Assembly: GCA_023333565.1 (NCBI GenBank)
Contig: JAJKFH010000347.1
Coordinates: forward strand, 1-64,000
DNA length: 64,000 nt
Reading direction: 5' to 3'
Origin: Puffinus mauretanicus
Taxonomy: Eukaryota; Chordata; Aves; Procellariiformes; Procellariidae
Below the pieces are notes generated by a model. It searched no databases. It was not told the origin of the DNA and worked only from the letters and a program-made list of their open reading frames with translations. Of the stretch, positions 20,287 to 31,010 are shown one piece after another. Position 1 is the first letter of the stretch. Each line of letters begins with the position of its first letter. Made by a program: the position numbers and the translations under genes.

Positions 20287-20327
20287 GGGAGGGAGGGAGG
20301 GAGGGTAGCGGGAGGGAGGGAGAGGGG
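20287..20327 (+). repeat. G-quadruplex motif (GGGA repeats) in the NR2F1 upstream region
   Basis: At least eight runs of three or more G separated by single A or short spacers, about 280-320 bp upstream of the predicted start. The minus strand is the matching C-rich i-motif strand. It satisfies the G3N1-7 quadruplex rule. Confidence 0.7.
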
Positions 20328-21003
20328 ATTCTTCTGACAAGCACAATTTACATTGAGATCGCCCTGCGCTGCTATTTACTTTGAGACCTGATTAGTATGG
20401 GTCGTCTACGGTCTCTCTCTCTCCCCCCTCTCACACACCCCCCAGCACACACACCGACAGAGGAGGATGCATTGCGATAGGCGGAAAGGGGGAATTAAAA
20501 GGGACCGATGTGGGCTCCCCGTGAAAAGTTGGTGTGGTTTTTTTCTTTTCCTTTTTTTTTTTTTTTTTTTCCCCTCCGCGTCTGAAATCGGGATTTCTCT
20601 CTCCCTTCCCAACCGCAAAAGCCACGCTGGGGCTTTTAATGATGGAGAAGAAAACACGCTCGCTGCACGGAGGAGCAGCCGTGCGTGTGCACGTACCCTT
20701 GCACACGCACACGTCCACGCACACATTTACACCTCTACACGCTCCCATTCCACTTCGGGCTATTCTCGCCGCCCACCCCTCACCCCTCACCTAATATGTC
20801 CACCCTCCTCCCACCGCCCCGCTGCGCTCCTCGGGTGGGACCACCCCCCCTCTCCTTTAATTTTTTATTTTTTAAGGGGCGGCCAGAACAACCCCGACCA
20901 CCCTGCGTGCAGTGCCCCCCCCCCCGACCCCCTCCCCTACCCCAAAAGTGAGTTGATCGGCGCGAGTGGCCAGGGATGCGCGGGAGGGGGGGTGTCGCCC
21001 CGT

Positions 21004-21038
21004 TCCGCTCCCCTCCGCTCCCCTCCGCTCCCCTCCGC
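21004..21038. repeat. Decamer tandem repeat TCCGCTCCCC
   Basis: Three to four copies with period 10 in a CpG-rich patch. The reverse strand reads GGGGAGCGGA, similar to SP/KLF-type GC boxes. Confidence 0.8.
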
Positions 21039-22271
21039 GGCCCCGGCGGCGGGAATCGCTGGCGCCGGCTGCCATCTAGCGGGCACCGAGCCGCCGGCCC
21101 GGGGGACACCGGGAGACACTGGGGGGGCCGCCGCCACCGTCTGCGGCCTTTCACACCCCCTTCTCTTTTTTAAAAAAAAAATTTTTTTTTTTTGCTTTCC
21201 TTTCTTTATTTTTAATAGAAAACTGCAATGGAGAGAAGAACCCCCTTTCTTTCCAATTTTTGTCCCTTCTTTCTTGCAAGCCTGGCTTGTCGGAAACCTC
21301 CCTCTTCTGCCAGAGGTCTGAAATTGGCTTTGGGTCAAAAGACTGCGTGTGACAAAGAAGAAACAAATTGTAAAAAAAAAAAAAAATATACACTCTCCCC
21401 CCCTCCAACTCGACACACTATCCTCCTCTTAGCTCCTGTAAAAGTTTATAATCAGATTGGAAGCCGGAGGGAGAAACCTGCGGGGGGAAAGGGGATGAAA
21501 TATATGACAGAAGTTTTACTGTGTTTTGTTGTTGTGTTTTTTTTTTTTTTTGTAAAGAGATGTTGCTTTCATTAAAAAAAAAAAAAAAGAAGCCTTCAAC
21601 TTTGATGTATCGTGATCACATTTTTTTTTTCTTTGCCTGTCAGCTCTGAAATCTGAGTCTGGGAGCCGGCTGGAGAGGAGAATCCTTCATCATTTCTGAG
21701 ATCAGAATAAACGCTTGATTTTGTCCCGAAATAATGAAGAGATTTTCAATGAGTCCCTTGGCCAAGCCGTCTCCATTGTATATTGCATTGATAAAAAGGA
21801 TGTTATTGACTATGCAACAGTAGGCTCCTTTCCTCTCCTTCCAAATAAACTCTCGGTCCTCTCTCTTGGTCAGTGAAAAGGTGAAACGAATAAGATTAAA
21901 TCGGACAAAAAAAGCAAGCTCGGTATGTATATCATCTAGATTTTACTCCCCAGACTGTGAAGAGACAGGGAGTAAAGGAGGCAGAGCAAGGCACGGAGAG
22001 AGAGGGGGAGAGAGAGAGAGAGAGACAGAGACACAGACAGAGGCAGAGGCAGAAAGCCTGAGAGAAGGTGGACGGACCCAGCAGCCGCAGCCCGGCTCCT
22101 CCCGGCCGCGGCTCCCCGCCGCCGGCCCCGGCTCCCCGGGCCACCCCAGGCAAGTCGCCGCTTCTCTCCTCGGGGTTTCGGGGGGGAAGGGAGGGGAGCG
22201 GGGCCGCGGCACTTGGCGGGGAGACCTTCCCCACCCCCACCCCCCCAGGGTTGCCCCCCCACCCCACGGCG

Positions 22272-22303
22272 TCCCGTTATTTGGGCATCCCGTTATTTGG
22301 GCG
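22272..22303. repeat. Tandem duplication of a 16-bp unit
   Basis: TCCCGTTATTTGGGC occurs twice in direct tandem with a 16-bp period. The 15 bp are identical, so the duplication is probably recent or conserved. Confidence 0.85.
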
Positions 22304-23476
22304 CTTAGCCCTCATTTTGCCCCAAGACCTTCCCCCCCCCTCCCCCGCCTTTTCCCCCTATAGAAACGTGTGTGGGTCTTTCCACTGCGTCCCCCCCCCG
22401 CTCAGATAACGCGCGTGTCTCGCTGAGCTGACCCACGCGGGTTTCACAGGCACCGACCCCACGTCAATGCCGAGCACAACTTCCAGCGCTAGCAGCAGGA
22501 CGCCGGGCAGGGAAGTGCGAGCATCCCAACGCTCTTCTCTTTCACCTGCTCTGTTTGTTATTTGATCACCTAATGAAAAGATCGATGGCAGCCTGTTTAT
22601 CTGGCCGATAGTGTCAACAGATTAAAGGGGCAGCAATCAGATGCTTCCCAGCCGGGCTGGGCGCAAAAGCAATCGAGGAGAAAGCCCAAACCCGCTCAAA
22701 TTGGGCTGGTCTGGGTAGGGGGGGGTGTGTGCGGCGAGGAGGTATTTTCTCCCCTCGCCCGGCTGTAAAGGCTTGGCGGTTTTCATTTGTGTGCTGAGGG
22801 AAAGCGACTATTAAATGTGGGTTTTTAAAAAAGGCGATGCGTGAAGGGCCGGTGAAGTTTGCGGGAGTCCCGAGGAAAATCCCTTCTGCGGCGTCCTGTG
22901 GTGGGTGTAGGAGGCTGGGGAGGGAGCCGGGAACGGAGGGCACCCATCAGTAAAAGCAGCCTCATGCCTCAGCTGACCAGGTTAAAGTAGAGTTCAAGTG
23001 ACGGGAGGCATTTCCTCTCCCCGACAAATTACAGGGACACTTAGAAATGGTCACAACTCACATTTAATTGGGAAATGAGCTCTGATTGCTTTTTAACCTC
23101 TGCGGATCTGGAATGGGTAGAGGAGACGGCGATGGGGACTTGCTCAGACTTAATTTTCCCTCTGTTGCCTTAGACCCCGCTTTCCCCAGGCCAGGGTCCA
23201 GGCTGGGATCTGAACGTGGCAGAGTTTTGGGAGGATTTAGGGTTTGTTTTTTTTTTTTTTTTTTATTCCTCCTGCCCCCTCCTCCCCCCTCCCTGTCTCT
23301 CTTTCTTCCCCTCCCAACCCGGGACGGCGCTGGCTCCTCTCTCCTCTGTAGCCTTCTTGTCCCCTCTGGAAAGGAAAAAGTTCCTCTGGAGATTAGTGGT
23401 GACAACTTCTACACGCTATTTCTGGCGGGGAGGGAAGAGAGAGGGGGTAGAGTATAATATAAAACCCAGCTGAAGG

Positions 23477-23487
23477 TATTATTGTTG

Positions 23488-23552
<65 letters not shown>

Positions 23553-23557
23553 ATTAT
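23477..23557. repeat. Trinucleotide microsatellite (TTA)n upstream of NR2F1
   Basis: Perfect TTA units from 23491 to 23550 (20 units), flanked by TTG variants on the left and AT-rich sequence on the right. Confidence 0.95.
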
Positions 23558-23889
23558 TTTGTAAGTGGCATGGCAGCACGTAAGCTGTGAGCTGAGATCC
23601 GTAGCCTGCATTTTCCAAAACAAATGTTAAGTGCCTGCTTCACCTGCCATGCTCCACAAGGAGATATATATATATAAAAATACACTCACACACGCATGAA
23701 CGTACATATATACATGTGTGTATACATATATATGCACACCCGCACGTAGGGAGTGGAGCGGAGGGAGGACAATCAACGCACAGGCTGCTGTCACAGGGCT
23801 CAGCGAGCAGCTCTGACGTGCAAAAATGTCCCTCTCGCTTCCCATTTTTAGCATTTTTAGCCGTCCCCTGCTCTGACCGGCGGGCACCT

Positions 23890-25180
23890 TCAAGCCGGGA
23901 CGCTGTAAAACCAGAGGGTCGCGTTGGGGTCCCTTCCCCTGCCCCCCCCCCGCCCCGTTCGGAGCCGTCGGGGCGGCCCTTCCCCGGGTCGGGCCGGTTG
24001 CACACGGGATGTGACCGGTCGCACCGGGATCCCCACCAGCCTCCATCGTGTCTCCCGGCCCTGCAGCCCCCCCGGGTCCCCCGCAGCCGGGCTGGGGGCG
24101 GCGGTGCCGGGCCAGGCCTCGACAGCCGGTGGTGTCCAGCCAGGCCTCGTTTCCCATCAGCGGTGCTGGGGCCTTTCCTCCCAGGCCTTCTTCTTCTGCT
24201 GCCTTTTTTTTTGTTTTGTTTTCCTTTCTTTTTTTCCCCCTACTTTTCCCTCCTCCCCCCTACCCCCCAGGCCAGACCTGAAGGACAACCGAGTTCTTTG
24301 AGCAGCGGGATACAAGATGTGCGGGCGGGAGGTGGTGCTTTACAAGGGGGAAGCCGTCCCCCCGGGAAGGGGGTCTCCGCTGGGTTGCATCACCCTGGGC
24401 AGCTTGGGGGAGAGGCGAGGGGGGGCCGGGTGGCTCCTCCGTGGGTGTGTGTGTGGGTCTGGGGCTGCTCGCTCGCTGCCGCCCGCAGCACCTGCCCGCA
24501 GGGGGCTCGCACCCCGTGGGCTCTTTGTGCCGACAACCCCCCGCTTCCTAAAGGAAGCCCGATGCCTCCCGGGTGGGCATCTCCCCGCTCCCCTTCAGGT
24601 ATCCCTATCACTATCCCCCCAGCCGTCGCCCAGGCCGTTTCACTGCATCCCGCTGAAGGCGGCTGGCCTTGGGAAAGAGGGGCCTCCACCTTTCCCTGCT
24701 CAGACCCCACCTCCCCGCACATGCCCCAGGCTACCCCATCACGCATATCCTGCCTTATGTATTTATTTTTTAAAAAAATCACTCGTGGGAGCGGACTCCT
24801 TCCTTCTCCTCCCCCCCCAACTCCGAAACATCCTCCTGGGGTCGCGGCCGACATCCCCGCCTTGTCCGGAGCGGCTGCACATCCCAGAGGGTCCCATGAC
24901 CCCCGGGGAGGGGCCCCCCCGGGAGGGTCTGTGTGTGTCCCCCCCGCTCCTCGCCCTCCGCCTGTGCTTAACCCAGAGGCGCGATCGCCCTTCCCCTCCG
25001 CGCACCCCGCCTGCTTTCCTGGAATTATTTTAGACGGGATTGGCATAAAAGCGGCGTGACAGCGGCCCCCCCAATCCCCCCCGCCACCCCCTCGGGAAGG
25101 CAATCTGCCGTCCCCGCAGCCTCCCCGGCAGCGGGGCCGCGCCGAGCCGGGGTTTGTCATTTGTTAGCGCTCAAAAGTAC
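23890..25180. promoter_or_regulatory. CpG-rich region with long spurious ORFs
   Basis: GC-rich with few stop codons, giving a 447-codon plus-strand ORF (23716-25059) and a 256-codon minus-strand ORF (24390-25160). Both are Pro/Gly/Arg/Ser-rich without recognisable domains. More likely a CpG island than a gene. Confidence 0.4.
24495..24506 (+). promoter_or_regulatory. CTCF-like motif
   Basis: CCCGCAGGGGGC matches the CTCF core (CCASYAGRKGGC) with one mismatch at position 3. A possible insulator within the CpG-rich region. Confidence 0.3.
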
Positions 25181-25439
25181 CGGGCTCCGGTGCCAACCCG
25201 AAAGCAGGGCGCTGAATCACAACTTTGCGCTCGCCATCCATCCAAACAGAAACGCCTGAGCATCCGAAAGTCTGCCTTTTCTTTTTTTTTTTAATTAAAA
25301 AAAAAAAAAGAAAGGGGAAAAAAAAAGGAAAAAAAATTAAATCTGTGCCTGGAAGTAAAAAAAAAAATCAACACCAAACCCACGTCTGCGTGGGGAGGGG
25401 AGAGAAAGCACCCAAACGGAAGGCCACTTGTCTAACAGC

Positions 25440-26540
25440 ATAAAGGAGCATGGCAATTCCCAAGTAGAGCTCCAGGAAAAGAAATTGATGACCTCTTGAT
25501 GCAAATCAAACCTTCCTATATAAGGCAAATCTGGGAATCATTTTCAACAAACTGGTGAATCCAGGACCAAATATTTACTTTCGGCACAAATAAAGCTGCG
25601 GTGATCTGAGCACCGAAGCCAAGAGAAACAAAAGTGTACAAAAGCCATTAACACGAGGCTTTGCGTTGAAACACCTCTGGCTGTATTTTAAACCCCCGGC
25701 TTCTGTTAGGGATGAATTTGGTGTTATTTATCACTCCGAATTGGGCTGGAGCTTTTGATGAAGAGCTGACGTTTGGAAAAGAGTTTGAAAGTTGTGAGAT
25801 TGTCCTGACAACGCAATCGACGGCAGTATATAATCATTTCCTTAATAGTTACCTGTCAGAGATCCCATTTCTTTTACTGCGGGGATTAGTCCGTCAGGAA
25901 CAGATTCGAGCTGGACTTTCCGCAGACCAGAGATCGGCTCCGAGACGTTTAAGTGTTTAATGTCACTTTTTCCCCAGCATCCGAGATAAAACGGTGCAAA
26001 AGTATTTTGCTTGGGAAAACGCAGCAGCGCGGCTGGTAACAGCAGTAGCGATATAATCATATTTACCTCATCAGAAGTTGATCTGAGTAATAAACCTTAG
26101 CGTTTTCACTTAAACTGTCAGGAGGAAGATATGTTTATTACAGCGTATTCTGTCTGCGTGGGGAGGACGGGGATGCGCTTTAGATAAAGTTTAAACGAAA
26201 CAGAATAAACACAGCAAATCGCTCCAGCCCAACACAAAAGCTGTAAATGACTGCTATGTATTTTACCACGCGAAGGCTTTTTTTTTTTTTTTTAATTTTA
26301 TTATTCACAGGTTTCTAGGGGTGAAGCCCGAGCATATCCAACGGTGTCGTTAATAAGGTATACAAAATTGCCTGATCCTACCAAACGGGGCTAGAGTTAT
26401 ATGTTTTATTGTTAACCCCTTGCACTGAATCTTCTGAAGCTGAAAGGGAAAAGGAAAGGGCTTTTGTCCGAGTTGATCCTTGGCTATTCTGAGGCTCAGG
26501 TTGGTGTGAAAGGGACGAGGAGGTCACTTGAAATCTCCTT
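25440..26540. promoter_or_regulatory. CNE-like AT-rich block about 5.5-6.5 kb upstream of NR2F1
   Basis: About 1.1 kb of unique sequence between GC-rich patches (one poly-T run). No coding potential. A likely enhancer cluster on sequence character alone. Confidence 0.35.
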
Positions 26541-28052
26541 TTATCTACTCCTATTTTCTCTCTGGATCAGCAACTTTGAATAGACACCATCTAATCGCTA
26601 GTAATGGAAAAAGAAAAAAAAAAGGGGGGGGGTGTGGGTGTGCTGTGGGAGCAACGAAAATGCTTTTGCGCGGGGGCTGCCTCTCCAGAGGGGTGCGTGC
26701 CCGTGGGTGTGCGCACTCAGGGACACGCGTGGGCAGCCCCCTGAAGCCGGCTTTCGCCATGCGCGCAGCCTGCGCGCCCGCGGAGGCACAGGGGTGCCCC
26801 CCCCTCCCCTCGCACCCCGCGGGGCAGGGTACTCCCTGCCTGGGGCCGGCGGGAGTCTTCTGGGGGGGCCAATCAGCGCTCCAGAGACCCCCTCTCAGCG
26901 CCCGGCCGGTAAGGACCCTTCCCGGGGGGTGATGATCGGAGGAGCAGCGCGGACTGGCGGCCCGACATTCTTTTCCCTCTCACCCTCAGACCCCGGGATT
27001 TTGGTAATTTGCACTTATTGGGACTTGGGAGGCAGCCCCGGCCGCCGGGAGAGGGTGGCTTTTGGAAGGGGGCTGCCGCCCTTCGGTGGGCAACCGACTC
27101 CGCTTTGCCGGTTGCCCGAGCCCGGCCGGTGTGCAGGCGGTGACGGGGGTGCCCGCGGTTTTCTGGGGGTCATCTTGCCAAGGCCGTTTTTTTTTTTGTT
27201 TTGGTTTTTTTTGAGGCTTAACCGAAAAATAAAAAGGAAAAAGAGAGGCGGACAAAATTGGGGGCCGCTGGTAAATAGAAAAAGCTTTGTTCTAGAGGCT
27301 CAAGCCAGGGCACTATCTCTTCCCTCCTAGCCACTCAGAAATTGGCGTTTCTTTCTCAGTCTGGGATGCTTTCGCTGTAAATTCCTTCAAGTCACTACTT
27401 TGTTGCTAAGGCTACAAGTTCCCATCCCAGCACACAAATCTTTTCCACTCCAGGACCAGCTCAAGCCCTGGGCAGAAGTCTTGACTTGAGACCTACTTCA
27501 AACTCCTTGGAGTGCCTCCCTGCTAAATACCTGCTAAAGTCTTGCGGTTCAAATGAAGGACTAAACAGTCCTCGCCCCTCTCCGTCCCACCCCCCCTTCC
27601 CCTATTCTCTCCTCTGGTACGTTTTGCTGGGACTTCTGGTGAATAGATGGCGAGAAGAAACCCAGTCCAATAAAGATTAAATTAAGTAGAAGAAATCCAG
27701 CCGGTGTATATTTTGAAGCGCCGGTGGGGCGTCAAACCGATGTTTAACACATTTTTTCCACTCACTGTGCACAAGTCCTCAGCCCCCACCGCCTTGTTTA
27801 ATTTTTCCACCCTCGAGGAGGAGGCAGTTTCGGGGGCGGACAGAAAAGGGCTCCCCCGACCCACAGACCTTCCCCCGTCGCGGTGCCGTGGAAAGGGGCA
27901 TAGGGGCACCTTGTCCCCAGGTGGGGCTGGGGAGGGGGACACACACGACAGATGGGCTCCTCCAGCGAAGGGGGACCTGCGAGATAGGGTGCTAGGGGGG
28001 GTCTTCCAGGTTGTCCCTAAATACAGAGCTCGATGGAAGGGGAATTAGTTTG

Positions 28053-28053
<1 letters not shown>

Positions 28054-28084
<31 letters not shown>
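28054..28084. repeat. Poly-T tract
   Basis: 31 consecutive T upstream of NR2F1. No retroposed unit can be recognised on either side. Confidence 0.9.
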
Positions 28085-28087
<3 letters not shown>

Positions 28088-28319
28088 CAGGACCACCCTT
28101 CTCCTTCCTCCCCACCGCCCTCGCCCGCCCGCTTGGCTGCACTGGCCGGGAAAATACGTTTTTATCAGCCGGCTCAGCAGAGTGGACACATGTTTGTGGA
28201 CCGCTGAGCCCTCCAGCAGCGCCAAGACGGGAGCGTGGCTCTCCGGGATGCAAAAGAACAAAAAAATAAAACCCAGCTCCAGAGACGCTCGTCGCCTTGA
28301 AAAGTTAAGCGTGACTTGG

Positions 28320-28660
28320 TAAACGTTTGCAAATGCAAATAGAAATGAATAAATAAACCTCAAACCAGGTAGTTTGGGTGTAATAGTTTAGCAGGACTAA
28401 TTGCAGACAATGGAGCTGAAATGACTTTTCCAATTAGCTGCTGGTTGGAGTTTAGTTGGAGGAACTGTCAGCTCTAGCGATGGGTAATTGCTTTATTGCT
28501 CACAAAACTATCATCTATTTAGAACATATGTGCTAATTACTCTGGATGGGCGTCGGAAAAGAGACCATAAATCTATTAGCACTTTAAAAAGTCTAGAGTA
28601 CTTGTAAGCGACCAAACTCCCTTCCTTGGCGCGTTAAGGGCGAGATTCGCGCCCGGGATG
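28320..28660. promoter_or_regulatory. CNE-like block dense in POU, SOX and homeodomain sites
   Basis: Holds a perfect octamer ATGCAAAT (28333-28340) next to a second TTTGCAAA, several TAATTA/TAATTG cores, ACAATGG and CTGTCA. This is the typical make-up of neural or craniofacial enhancers near NR2F1. Confidence 0.45.
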
Positions 28661-28799
28661 ACAGTCTTTCCAGAAAATAAAAATAAAATAAAATAAACAG
28701 ATTCAGCCACATGTATGCTAGGATAGATTTGCGACCTCAGAGGTGGGGGGAAGAGTGGTCATCTCCAAGCGAGGAAAGCCTCTTTCTATGGACCAAACC

Positions 28800-29210
28800 G
28801 GTGCAATAAATCACTGTCACAAAAACGATTTTCCTCTTTAGCCTTGCACTTTTTTTTCCCCCAAAAAAGATTAGTTTAGAAATCTTTTAATTGGATTACT
28901 CTGGAAAATTAATCTCCTTTAGTTTCGCTAAGTTTGTGTACCAAATATTTGGAATTATTTCAGTGCCACAAAAACCATCCGGGATGCCTTTTGTTCGAAC
29001 TAGCTAAGAAAAGGGACAGGTAGGAAAGGTGGCATTTTACCGTGCGCATTCATGTCCCCTCGCAGCTCTCTATGCATATTCATTGCTGTATATGTCGCAT
29101 TGTACCGCATAAAATTGCTATTGTAAAGGAGATAAACAGAATTATTTGCTGGACTATGCTATGGATCAGGGCTCCAGCGCGGGGTGAGGAGTTTAGGGAA
29201 ATTAAAAAAA
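28800..29210. promoter_or_regulatory. CNE-like AT-rich block
   Basis: Unique AT-rich sequence with ATTAATC, TTAATTGGATTA and ATGCATATTCATTG (POU/SOX-like, near 29071). It ends at the CpG-rich block starting about 29230. Confidence 0.35.
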
Positions 29211-29408
29211 AAAAATAGAAAAAAGGAAAAGTTTTGGCGGCCCAAGGAGGAGTCCCCCGCACTCTGAGGGAGCATCCGAAGCTCCTTCCCGGCGCCCCGC
29301 GACCCCCGCCGCCGGCCGCTCCGCTGCTGCTGCTGCTGCTGCCGCCGCCACCGCCTCCCAGCGCGGGTGCGCACCCGCTCCGCCCGCCTGCGCGCACCCG
29401 TCCGCCCG

Positions 29409-29530
29409 GCCCCGCTCCCCGGGGCTGACCCTGTCCCGCTCCCGGGCGTCCCAGTCCCGCTCCTGGGGGCTGACCCTGACCCTGTACCCCTCCCGGGGGG
29501 CCCGGTCCCGCTGTCGGGGGGCTGCCCGGG
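29409..29530. repeat. GC-rich minisatellite-like sequence
   Basis: Irregular repeats of GTCCCGCTCC and GGGGCTGACCCTG. They explain the overlapping long ORFs of Pro/Gly/Arg content on both strands here. Confidence 0.7.
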
Positions 29531-30229
29531 AGTCCCGGCCCCCATCCCCGGGGGGCTGAGCCGGGACCCGCGGCGCTTTCGGGGCCGCCCGAGGGGACCT
29601 CCCCATCCCGGGCACACGCCCGGATTCGAGAGGATCCCTTAGTTTTCAGCCCAGTTTAGCTGTTAGCGGCAGCCCCGTGAGGTGTGGTTAATTGGTGGGG
29701 GATAAAGGCGTAATGACTTGTCAGGGAGACGGTGGTGACTCTTTAATGTACTGTCTTCCCCCCCCCGCCTTCTATAAGCGGAGAGATGCCATCTCTCTGC
29801 TAAAAGAGCAATAAAGCTGGGTTCATTTATTTATTTTTACTTGTTTATTTTTCCCCGAAGGAAACGAACCTGCGGCTTGTTCCCGGTGATTTATGCGCAG
29901 GATGCGACACTGCTCGGAGTCCTGGAGGCCGGGGGGGTACACGGGCCGGGGGCGGCGGGGCAGAGAGGGGCTGCGGTGGGGGGGGGGAGATGGGGAGAGG
30001 GAATGCTGCACCTGGCTGGAGCAGGAGGCAAGGACCGCGAGTGCGTGGGCGTGCGTGGGCGTGCGCTGATGCTGCAGGTGAGCAGGCAGCGCGGGATGGG
30101 CACGACTCGGGATGGAGGAGGATGATAAGGATGAGGATGAGGATGGGTTTTGACCTTTTGAGCACTGGCCGAACTCAGCGCAACGGGGAAGTCACGTCTC
30201 CCCCCAGACTCAAATCCCAGCCGCTCTTC

Positions 30230-31010
30230 CAGGGGTCCGTGCTCGACGCACCTCCTAATTAGCGTGTGCCACGTCCGAGTTAGCATTAAATTTTTAGTGT
30301 CAGCCGTTACCGACCGCCGAGTGGGATTATCTGCATTTAATAAAACATGTGATACGGCTGCGCGCAGAGTTACAGGGAAGGAAAACTTATAGAGAGGTGC
30401 GTACGCGGAGGTGGATGTATATATCCACATCCCACGCGACAAACTGACACTCGGGTGTACCACACGAGCCCAAACCCCGAAACTCTGCCGGCAGGCGGGA
30501 CACCAGCGCTTACCCGCAGCCGTACGGGCATGACACGCGTGAGATCCCTGCGTGAACGTGCACAAGCAGGTCGCTGTTTCCAGCCGGAGTTTAGGTACTT
30601 GCTAAACAACTCTGTGGTCTGCGGTGAATTAATTATTGCCGTACATCAGCCAGGATCCCCTCTCGCCTTGTACCCCCCTTCGGGTTTCTCCCCCGCTGCG
30701 CACAGGTAAAAGTTTCTCAGCCCCGTGCTGTAGCTAAACAGATTAATTACACGTTGACAGAGTCTTTATCCCTCTTCGCACGATGTTAAATGAATCTTAA
30801 AGTCCCTTCTGAGACAAACGGGGAACTCTCTCTCTCTCTCTGTCTGTCTCCCCGTCTATCTGCGTGCGCGTTGGATGTGCCCTGTAGAAATTGTTTACAG
30901 TTTGGAAGACTCTAACCTTGATTTTCCAGCTTTGAGCTCCCTCTGGAAGCGGAAAGAGCAATTACTCCACATTACTGTACATATTTCATTGCCGTGATAG
31001 ATCGCAGGTG
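30230..31010. other. Upstream unique sequence, possible CNE
   Basis: Unique AT-rich parts (30250-30360 and 30590-31010) around a GC-richer middle, with a short CT repeat at 30828-30850. No gene. Confidence 0.3.

Larger units (their letters stand above)
20900..22440. promoter_or_regulatory. CpG-rich patches upstream of NR2F1, possible divergent promoter region
   Basis: CpG-dense patches at about 20900-21150 and 22070-22320 flank AT-rich unique sequence (21590-21960). In mammals a divergent lncRNA (NR2F1-AS1) starts near NR2F1. A plus-strand start could lie here, but no exon is identified. Confidence 0.3.

Noticed and set aside
20467..21321. 284-codon plus-strand ORF
   Set aside because: Crosses poly-T, CACACG and poly-C tracts; no domain or sensible codon use.
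23716..25160. 447-codon plus-strand and 256-codon minus-strand ORFs
   Set aside because: Stop-poor because of high GC content; Pro/Gly/Ser/Arg-rich without recognisable domains, and open on both strands at once.
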